A stretch of 8,944 bases of DNA from the NCBI GenBank assembly GCA_015492915.1, contig WGED01000661.1, positions 1 to 8,944 on the forward strand. Direction: 5' to 3'. Origin of the DNA: Cyclobacteriaceae bacterium (lineage in GTDB: Bacteria > Bacteroidota > Bacteroidia > Cytophagales > Cyclobacteriaceae). This document shows positions 1 through 6,500 of the stretch, piece after piece. How positions within the stretch are numbered: the first letter of the stretch is position 1; every line of letters starts with the position of its first letter. The notes below the pieces were generated by a model. The model had not been told where the DNA came from and made no database searches. It saw only the letters and a program-made list of their open reading frames with translations. Made by a program: the position numbers and the translations under genes.

Positions 1-309
1 AGTCATACCACATGCTGCATATTTATTATTTGATAAACAAATACTAGTAGCATAATCATTTACATTGGCACCACCAAAATTTCGATTTTCAATGATGTTG
101 CCTTGTTGGTCAATTTTCATGAACAACATGTTATCCACACCATTCTCGTCTGTTCTTCCTGCAATCACATATCCCCCTCCAATGGATTTAACAATATCAT
201 AACCCCATTGATTTGAGTTATCATTGCCTAAACTTTTTTCAAATGTTGTCTGTGATATGGCAGATATTGCCATAGTCATCATTATTGAAATTGATAAAAT
301 TTTTTTCAT
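1..309 (-). CDS. N-terminal part of a secreted repeat protein (runs off left edge)
   Basis: Reading the minus strand from the ATG at 309-307 gives 103 codons with no stop before the window edge, so only the N-terminus is visible. It starts MKKILSISIMMTMAISAISQ, a lysine-rich start and hydrophobic stretch typical of a Sec signal peptide (residues 1 to about 20). Two related units follow, one ending GGGYVIAGRT (about residues 26-53) and one ending NNKYAACGMT (about 77-103), a period near 50 residues. Repeats of this G-x-Y-x-x-x-G-x-T kind occur in beta-propeller-like secreted proteins of Bacteroidota, often carrying a C-terminal type IX secretion sorting domain; that end is outside the window, so the export route is inference. 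No enzymatic motif is visible. Composition is AT-rich (about 35% GC in the sampled line), unlike the GH20 gene to its right, which is divergent from it. The repeat and signal peptide calls are good; the function is unknown. Confidence 0.75.
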   Translation of the reverse strand, partial: MKKILSISIMMTMAISAISQTTFEKSLGNDNSNQWGYDIVKSIGGGYVIAGRTDENGVDNMLFMKIDQQGNIIENRNFGGANVNDYATSICLSNNKYAACGMT

Positions 310-341
310 GATGTTATTTTTGCATGTTGCCCAACATCCCA

Positions 342-361
342 ATAAACGAAATTTCGTTTAT
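342..361. promoter_or_regulatory. Perfect 20-bp palindrome, possible operator
   Basis: The half-site ataaacgaaa is followed directly by its exact reverse complement tttcgtttat. The palindrome lies 33 bp upstream of the start codon of the leftward repeat protein. A further partial copy of the half-site, cgtttat, is at 388-394, 33 bp from the same motif at 355-361, roughly three helical turns. This arrangement would suit a dimeric regulator binding on one face of the DNA, but no regulator gene is visible. It could instead form a short hairpin in the 5' leader. The symmetry is certain; the function is inference. Confidence 0.45.
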
Positions 362-512
362 CCGGAATATGTGTTATATAAAAACATCGTTTATCACGTA
401 AATTCACTTTTAAAATACGAAAATATGTCTATTGTTCATTGATTATCGAAAAATAATTCACAAGTCATATCCTACCCCGCAGGTATTTAACATGAAATTG
501 AAAGACTTTTCA

Positions 513-615
513 AAACCTCTGCGAAACTCCGCGCCTCCTCTGCGGAGCCTGGCATAACACCCCATGAATTTCAGGCGTTTATTTTCTGCCTCTTAGACCG
601 CAAGGCGAAAGAAGG
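513..615. repeat. Degenerate TGCG-type intergenic repeats in opposed orientation
   Basis: At 517-547 the units ctctgcg, ctccgcg and ctctgcg follow one another with short spacers; ctccgc (527-532) can pair with gcggag (542-547). At 593-615 the strand reads ttagaccgcaaggcgaaag, which resembles the reverse complement of the same kind of unit. The two patches therefore form a loose inverted pair around about 45 bp. From memory, similar TGCG-spaced intergenic repeats occur in Bacteroidota genomes, but I could not check that here. No protein is encoded. Confidence 0.4.
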
Positions 616-648
616 GGGTCTGGCAGCCGTCGGGCAACGGATTTTTTA

Positions 649-656
649 TAAATTTG
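649..656 (+). promoter_or_regulatory. Bacteroidota -7 promoter element (TAnnTTTG) for the GH20 gene
   Basis: The sequence taaatttg matches the Bacteroidota -7 consensus TAnnTTTG exactly. It lies 48 bp upstream of the ATG at 705, so transcription would start near 662-665 with a leader of about 40 bases. No good TTTG -33 element is found 19-21 bp upstream. The position also argues against starting the protein at the TTG at 654, which falls inside this element. Confidence 0.5.
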
Positions 657-704
657 TCATGCGAAAATCAAAACAATTTATTTCAAATCATAAAACAAGA
701 GCAT

Positions 705-2258
705 ATGAAAACTACCCTGTTCATTTTAAGCATGATGATCATTGGCGGAAGCGCCATTTTTTCTTCGTGCCAGCAGCGAACCAAAAAGGACCTGACCAAA
801 GAACCGCTTATCCCGGTTCCTGCATCCGTGACAGCGACCAACAGTTCGTTTGTGCTGGATGAAGGCGCCATGATATATTTCGATGAAAGTTCAAAGGATC
901 TGAAAGCTGTCGCGGAACAGCTTGCGATCCTGCTGAGGCCTGCCACGGGCTATAAACTGGAAGTAGTCCCCGCAACTGCGGCGCCCTCTGAAGGCATTTA
1001 TCTTACCACAGGCGCCGGGGAAGGCGACGAAGGGTATGAGCTCACCATCACCGAAGACCTCGTGACCATCAGCGGCGCCGCGCCGGCAGGTGTGTTTTAC
1101 GGTGTGCAGACCCTCAGGCAGTTGCTGCCGCCGTCCATCGAGGCTTCATCCGTGCAGCAGGGGCCTTGGGAGATCGCCACGGGCACCATCAAGGACAGCC
1201 CCGAATACAACTATCGAGGCATGATGCTCGATGTGGCCAGGCACTTTTTCGGCGTTGACGATGTGAAGCGCCTGATCGATCTGCTGGCCATCTACAAGAT
1301 CAACCACCTGCACCTGCACCTGTCTGACGATCAGGGCTGGAGAATCGAGATAAAGTCATGGCCGAAGCTGACGGCGCACGGCGGCAAATTGGAAGTGGGC
1401 GGCACCGAAGGTGGTTTTTACACACAGGAGCAGTACAAAGACATCGTGAAATACGCTGCCGACCGCTTCATCACCATCGTGCCAGAGATCGACATGCCCG
1501 GTCACACCAACGCCGCGCTCGCTTCCTATGCCGAACTCAACTGCGACAACAAAGCCCGCGAACTCTACACAGGCACCAAAGTGGGTTTCAGCACCCTCTG
1601 CACGGACAAAGAGGTCGTTTATAAGTTTATAGACGATGTTGTACGCGAAATATCCGAGATGACGCCCGGACCGTATTTCCATATCGGTGGCGACGAGTCA
1701 CATGTGACGCCTATGGAGGATTACATCCCCTTCATTGAGCGTGCCCAGGATATCGTGGCCAAATATGGCAAAAAAGTCATAGGGTGGGACGAGATCGCCC
1801 ATGCCGGACTGAAACCGAATACGATCGTGCAGTATTGGGCCAAAGCCGAAAACGCCATCCGCGGCATCGAGAAAGGCGCCAAGGTGCTTATCTCTCCCGC
1901 CACCAAGACCTATCTCGACATGCAGTATGATTCCACCACGCATCTCGGCCTGCATTGGGCTGCCTATGTGGAGGTGGACAGCGCGTATATGTGGGACCCC
2001 GCCACACTTGAAAAAGGGATCACAAAGGATGATATCATCGGGGTAGAATCAGCGCTGTGGACGGAGACCATCACCAATATGGAGGAGCTGGAATACATGG
2101 TTTTTCCACGACTGGTTGGTCATGCGGAGATCGGATGGTCCCCCGCCGGAAAGCGCAACTGGGATGAGTACAAGGTAAGACTCAGCAAGCAGGCACCGCG
2201 CTTCAAGGCCCTTGGCATTGATTATTACAAATCGAAGCTGGTGCCCTGGATAGAATAA
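705..2258 (+). CDS. Beta-N-acetylhexosaminidase, GH20 family, lipoprotein
   Basis: This 517-residue protein should remove terminal beta-linked GlcNAc or GalNAc from glycans by substrate-assisted catalysis, as GH20 enzymes do. The ATG at 705 was chosen because MKTTLFILSMMIIGGSAIFS then SC forms a lipoprotein signal peptide with the acylated cysteine at residue 22; the reading frame is open back to a TTG at 654, but that lies in the promoter core. Residues about 33-150 fit the GH20b alpha/beta domain, and about 165-500 the TIM barrel. Visible motifs are RGMMLDVARHFF (from Arg171), HLHLSDDQGWRIEIK (about 202-216), PEIDMPGHTNA, and HIGGDE with the catalytic pair Asp330-Glu331. WDE (361-363), YW (377-378) and ALWTE (450-454) supply further active-site positions. 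The length is normal and the gene looks intact. It is monocistronic: a promoter core precedes it and a terminator follows it. Its GC content is well above that of the flanking genes. The family is certain; the exact substrate is not. Confidence 0.95.
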   Translation: MKTTLFILSMMIIGGSAIFSSCQQRTKKDLTKEPLIPVPASVTATNSSFVLDEGAMIYFDESSKDLKAVAEQLAILLRPATGYKLEVVPATAAPSEGIYLTTGAGEGDEGYELTITEDLVTISGAAPAGVFYGVQTLRQLLPPSIEASSVQQGPWEIATGTIKDSPEYNYRGMMLDVARHFFGVDDVKRLIDLLAIYKINHLHLHLSDDQGWRIEIKSWPKLTAHGGKLEVGGTEGGFYTQEQYKDIVKYAADRFITIVPEIDMPGHTNAALASYAELNCDNKARELYTGTKVGFSTLCTDKEVVYKFIDDVVREISEMTPGPYFHIGGDESHVTPMEDYIPFIERAQDIVAKYGKKVIGWDEIAHAGLKPNTIVQYWAKAENAIRGIEKGAKVLISPATKTYLDMQYDSTTHLGLHWAAYVEVDSAYMWDPATLEKGITKDDIIGVESALWTETITNMEELEYMVFPRLVGHAEIGWSPAGKRNWDEYKVRLSKQAPRFKALGIDYYKSKLVPWIE

Positions 2259-2285
2259 AAAATAGAAAGACCCGTAATAATCACC

Positions 2286-2314
2286 AAAGCCTCATGAGTT
2301 CATGGGGCTTTTTT
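2286..2314 (+). terminator. Rho-independent terminator after the GH20 gene
   Basis: An 11-bp stem (2286-2296 pairing with 2301-2311, one G-U pair) with an AGTT loop ends in a run of six T (2309-2314). It starts 28 bases after the GH20 stop codon. On the other strand only three T follow the stem, so it should work mainly for rightward transcription. Confidence 0.85.
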
Positions 2315-2507
2315 AACCCAAAATTCTCACCAGGATTTCGTTATGAGAGGTTAAAGTACAACTTGTCCCGCCAGGGCGGGAAGAAAATCAGCACGTTTGA
2401 TAAGGAGGCATAATGCACTTTTATGGTGACGAATCAAACGTGAACGAAGTGTCTGATTTTAAAGTAGTTTAAGCCCGGAATAGAAAGATTATTGAGAATT
2501 TTGGGTT
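2315..2507. repeat. 193-bp nested inverted-repeat element (MITE-like or structured RNA)
   Basis: The ends are perfect 15-bp inverted repeats: aacccaaaattctca at 2315-2329 and its reverse complement at 2493-2507. Inside lies a second inverted repeat: aaaatcagcacgtttgat at 2384-2401 matches atcaaacgtg at 2433-2442 plus ctgatttt at 2453-2460, with a 10-base bulge on the right arm. A compact hairpin tcccgcc-ag-ggcggga sits at 2366-2381. The 31-base loop of the inner repeat contains aaggagg (2402-2408) and an ATG (2413) that opens a 19-codon frame. TTAA occurs at both borders (2313-2316 and 2507-2510), though slightly offset relative to the repeat. The element sits between convergent genes, just past the GH20 terminator and 23 bp beyond the tsaD stop. 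It has no transposase. A small non-autonomous mobile element or a structured transcript are both possible. Confidence 0.55.
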
Positions 2508-2530
2508 TAATTTCGAGGTATGAAGAATCA

Positions 2531-3534
2531 TCAAATTTTCATGCGTGGGTCAGGCACGGCGTCGAGGGGGACAAAGTCGCCGGCCAGGTATTTGTAGTGA
2601 GCTGCGATGGCGATCATCGCTGCGTTGTCTGTTGTGTATTCAAATGCCGGGATATAGGTATTCCATCCGTGCTTTTTTCCCTCTTCCACTATTCTGTGTC
2701 TGAGTTCGCTGTTAGCCGACACGCCGCCGGAAATGCCGATTTCACGAATTTTAAATTGTCTGGCAGCTTTTCGAAGCTTCACCATCAGCATATCCACCAA
2801 TGTTTTCTGAACCGACGCACAGATATCCCGCAGGTTATGCTCTATGATTTCGGATCATTTTTTACTTTATCCCTGAGGAAGTACAGAATAGCCGTCTTGA
2901 TGCCGCTGAATGAATAATTGAATCCCGGCGTACTCGTTTTGGGAAATGTAAAAGCATTGGGATCACCTTCTCCGGCATATTTATCGATCAGCGGCCCCCC
3001 GGGGTACGGCAGTCCCAGCAATTTCGCCGTTTTGTCAAAGGCCTCCCCCACCGCGTCATCGAGTGTTTCACCAAGTACCTCCATGTCGAGGTGATCTTTT
3101 ACCAGCACGATCTGCGTGTGGCCGCCACTTACCGTCAGGCACAGAAAAGGAAAGGAAGGTTTTGGTTCGTCGATAAAATGTGCCAGGATATGCGCCTGCA
3201 TGTGGTTGACCCCGATCAGGGGAATATCCAATGCCATAGCAAATGATTTGGCAAATGAGGCCCCTACCAGCAACGCTCCGAGTAAGCCGGGGCCTTGCGT
3301 AAAAGCCACGGCACTAAGCGATGATTTTTGTATATTTGCCTCGCTGAGTGCCTGATCAATGATGGGGATAATATTTTGCTGGTGTGCCCGTGAGGCCAGT
3401 TCGGGTACCACTCCTCCATATTTTTCATGAACTGATTGCATAGCTATGATATTATTGAGGATTTTCCCGTTATTTATTACAGCGGCCGAGGTTTCGTCGC
3501 ACGACGATTCTATAGCTAAGATATTAATATCCAT
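2531..3534 (-). pseudogene. tsaD: tRNA threonylcarbamoyladenosine (t6A37) synthase subunit TsaD, frameshifted
   Basis: TsaD transfers threonylcarbamoyl from TC-AMP to A37 of tRNAs decoding ANN codons, working in the cytoplasm with TsaB and TsaE. From the ATG at 3534 the frame gives 230 residues: IESSCDETSAA near the start, GPGLLGALLVG (81-91), the metal-binding HMQAH (His111, His115) and SGGHTQ (136-141). It then stops at a TAG (2844-2842). The rest of the protein continues in the -1 frame with NLRDICASVQKTLVDML, GGVSANSELR (about 271-279) and TTDNAAMIA (Asp303 if restored), ending at 2531. One missing base in the A run at 2848-2850 explains the break; restoring it gives 334 residues, normal for the family. 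Both halves are well conserved, so this is either a sequence error or a very recent mutation. A further ATG at 3567 lies upstream in frame, but starting there would add an 11-residue extension that TsaD proteins lack. The gene is divergent from tamB with 6 bp between start codons. Confidence 0.9.
2842..2851 (-). other. Frameshift site in tsaD
   Basis: On the minus strand the codons GAT CCG AAA TCA TAG end the first frame. The conserved downstream frame reads ATC ATA GAG CAT AAC CTG. Adding one base to the AAA run (plus-strand TTT at 2848-2850) gives DPKIIEHNLRDICASVQ, which fits the family. A slippery A AAA AAT occurs slightly upstream, but slipping there meets a TGA at once, so programmed frameshifting at that heptamer cannot rescue the protein. 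Confidence 0.85.
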
Positions 3535-3540
3535 AAGGAG
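3535..3540 (+). promoter_or_regulatory. Shine-Dalgarno-like AAGGAG directly against the tamB TTG start
   Basis: The hexamer aaggag abuts the TTG at 3541 with no spacer, which is too close for a normal ribosome binding site. An in-frame stop lies at 3517-3519 and no ATG or GTG occurs between it and the TTG. The next in-frame ATG, near 3620, would cut into the membrane anchor. Bacteroidota rely little on this pairing, so TTG remains the best start. Confidence 0.4.
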
Positions 3541-6500
3541 TTGAGCAAAAAAGAAACAAAGGCGCAAGTTATAAAAAAACGGCTACCGGGCATAGTCCTT
3601 AGAATTGCGCTGTTTTTTGCCATGCTGCTTTTCGGCGCGACCATCATCATCAGCATCCCGGCGGTGCAGACAGTACTCATCAACAACATTTCGGACAGGA
3701 TATTTAAAAAAATCGGGCACGATATCGATATCGGCTACATCAATATCCGGTGGTTCGACACCATCCTGATAAGGGATCTGCTCATCTACGACACTAAAAA
3801 TCATGCGATGGTCAAGGCAGATCAGTTGATCCTTGACTTTAAATTCACCGACCTGATCTCCGATACGGGGATCAATTTTGACAATGCGATACTGCAGGGG
3901 GCCTCTGTCGAAATGTTCAAAAATGCTCCCGGCGGACAATTCAACCTCAATTTTTTTATTGACGAGATCAAACGAAAGCTGATAAAGAAGAAGCCCGGCC
4001 GAAAACCCAAAGACTTCATCACGGATAAGATCATTCTGACAGACAGCAGGTTCAAAATGTTCAGAGATGACCGGGAGATCATTACAGAGCGATTTGACCA
4101 ATATCATTTTACAGTAGAAAATATCGACGCCAGCATCACGGATTTTTCGGTATTGCCGGGGGGTATAATGGATTTTAAAGTCAACGAGCTTCAATGTGTA
4201 GACTCCGCAACAGGAATGAATATTCGATCGCTCAAGATGAGGTTTCACTACACAAGGCAATCGATGGCATTTCAGAATATGGAAATGAAATTCGGCATTT
4301 CTTCCATCAGCCAGTCAATGGTATTCAGTTATAAACAACCCTCTTCGCTCAAGGAATTTGTGGACAGTGTCAAGATCACGGCTAATGTGAAAAAGTCAAT
4401 TATCTACACAAAAGACCTTGGGCATTTCGCACCGGGCCTCAAAAAATACAATGACTTTTATCGTCTGAAAGGATTTCTGGAAGGGCCTGTAAACAGGTTT
4501 GCGGCAAAAAATATCATTCTGCGATTTGGCGATCGCAGCGAGCTGCGGGGTTATATCAGCATGTACGGGCTGCCCTTGTTTGAAGAGACTTTTATCAGTG
4601 CAAAGATCAGGCAGGGCGATCTTAATTTGCGGGACCTCACGCGGTACATTTCAGATGAATCTTATCAAAGCATTAAAAAATTCGGCAATGTGAAGTTTTC
4701 AGGCGGGTTCTCGGGATTCCCCGGTGATTTTGTCAGCAATGCCAGTTTTGAAACGGATATCGGAAAATTGGTTACCGACATCAACCTGAAAATCGGCGAT
4801 GGTAAAACAGAGAAAACCACCTATTCTGGAAGACTGAAAACCGAAAATTTTGATCTTGGGATATTTTTTGATGATACGCTCCACTATCAATTACTTGATA
4901 TGGACGGCAGCATTAACGGCAGTGGCTTCAAACGGGAAAATGCAAAATTTAACCTTGTTTCCACTATCAGGCGAATAGGCATCAACGGTTATGAGTATCA
5001 AAACATAAAAACCGATGCCACACTTGCCGAGCAATTTTTTAACGGCAACCTGAATATCGATGATCCGAACCTGCAGTTTGACGGAAAAGTAGGCATTGAT
5101 CTGAATAAGGAAAGAGAGATCATAAAAATCGAGGCTTCCCTCGGGAAAGCGCGGCTCGACACGATGAAAATTACTGATAAACCGGCGATGCTCAGCTCAG
5201 TGCTCAATGTGGATATGCGCGGCTTAAGCCTCGATGAAGCATTGGGCGATATCTTCCTCACTGACACCTATTTCAGCTATGACGGCCAGGATATTTATAT
5301 TGACAGCCTTCAACTGATTTCGGAAAAGGACTCCCTAAGCAGGTCCCTGAGGGTCGAGAGCCCTGTTCTGGCCCTTGACGTATTCGGTGATTTTGACTAT
5401 TCCACCTTATTCAGTGACTTACTGGATGTGTATAAGGAATACAGGTTAATATTCAGAAACAACAGTAATGAGATCGCTGAATATTACGCAGCCAAAAAGA
5501 TAGACTATTCCGATTATTACTACCTCGATTATGATATTAATCTCAGAAATATTAATCCTGTGATCAAATTGTTTTTATCGGAATTTTTCATCAGTAAGAG
5601 TACAACGATAAGCGGGGGCTTTACAGGCGGGCCGGCCAAATTGATTGAGCTAAAAAGCCGGTTTGATACCCTGAAGATCGACCGTTATACCTTTATCGAC
5701 AATAATATCAACCTTCGAACCCAAAAAAGCAGTGATACCACCCTTGTGTATGCCTCATGGAATATTACCTCGCAAAAGCAAAACATCAACGAAAAACCTA
5801 AAGGAGAAAACCTGAATCTTGAAATTAACTGGGATGGCAATCTGATTGACTTTCTGTTGAACCTCAATCAACAGCATTCAACTAATTATGTAAAAGCCAT
5901 GGGGCAGATTGAATTTCAGCCTGACGAGACCCGTATCAGAATGAAGCCTTCAGAGTTGCGCCTTATTGACAAAACGTGGCGATTTAGTGAAGACAACCTT
6001 GTGACACTCAGGAACAAGGAATATTCTTTTCACAATCTGAGTTTTTATTATAGCGATCAGAAAATTAACCTGAACGGAAAACTCAGTGACGATCCGGAAG
6101 ACAACTTGTATATATCCATCATTAATTTTGATGTGAAAAATTTGAACCCATTGATTACCAAGAGACTGGACGGGGTTTTCGACGGGCTTATTGATATACA
6201 AAATTTCTTCACATCAAAAGAGATTAACAGCCGGATCAAGATTTCAGACTTCACTTTTAATGATTTTCTCGTCGGTGATGTGATTGGATTTTCTGAATTC
6301 AATGATGAAAAGAAGAATTTTGATGTCAATATGAAGGTAAACAGAAAAGGCCTGCAGACAATGAATATCGAAGGTACTGTATCCCCTGCCAAAGAAGATC
6401 AACTGGACCTCACCGCAGTATTTTCAAAAACCAATATCAATCTCATTCAACCGTTTTTTGAAAGCACTATATCAGAAGTCACCGGTTTTCTTGACGGCGA

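Larger units (their letters stand above)
310..704. other. 395-bp intergenic region between divergent genes
   Basis: This stretch separates the leftward repeat protein from the rightward GH20 gene and should hold both promoters. Its left half (310-470) is AT-rich and contains a perfect palindrome at 342-361 and a smaller inverted repeat, atgttg/caacat, at 324-337. Its right half (about 470-640) is GC-richer, has a small ttgaaa/tttcaa hairpin at 498-513, and carries the degenerate TGCG repeats listed separately. A Bacteroidota-type promoter core lies at 649-656. A 72-codon plus-strand reading frame at 224-442 crosses the start of the left gene and has no recognisable features. I see no tRNA or convincing protein gene here. 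Confidence 0.6.

Noticed and set aside
418..425. Minus-strand tattttcg as a promoter core for the left-edge gene
   Set aside because: It has one mismatch to TAnnTTTG and no TTG element at the right distance.
630..648. ccgt/acgg hairpin followed by Ts before the GH20 promoter
   Set aside because: The stem is only 4 bp, and no rightward gene upstream needs a terminator.
1304..1324. Short cacctg tandem repeat
   Set aside because: It encodes the conserved HLHLHL segment of GH20, so protein function explains it.
1356..1955. Several overlapping frames within the GH20 gene on both strands
   Set aside because: They are shadows of a GC-rich gene; the GH20 catalytic motifs fix the real frame.
2842..2875. 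Programmed -1 frameshift at A AAA AAT in tsaD
   Set aside because: The heptamer is in the right phase, but the -1 frame meets TGA as the next codon, so slipping there cannot join the two halves.
2492..2917. 141-codon plus-strand frame across the 3' part of tsaD
   Set aside because: It lies antisense to conserved TsaD sequence and shows no motif, signal peptide or family resemblance.
3583..4260. 225-codon minus-strand frame inside tamB
   Set aside because: The opposite strand encodes the membrane anchor and AsmA-like start of TamB; the antisense product has no recognisable features.
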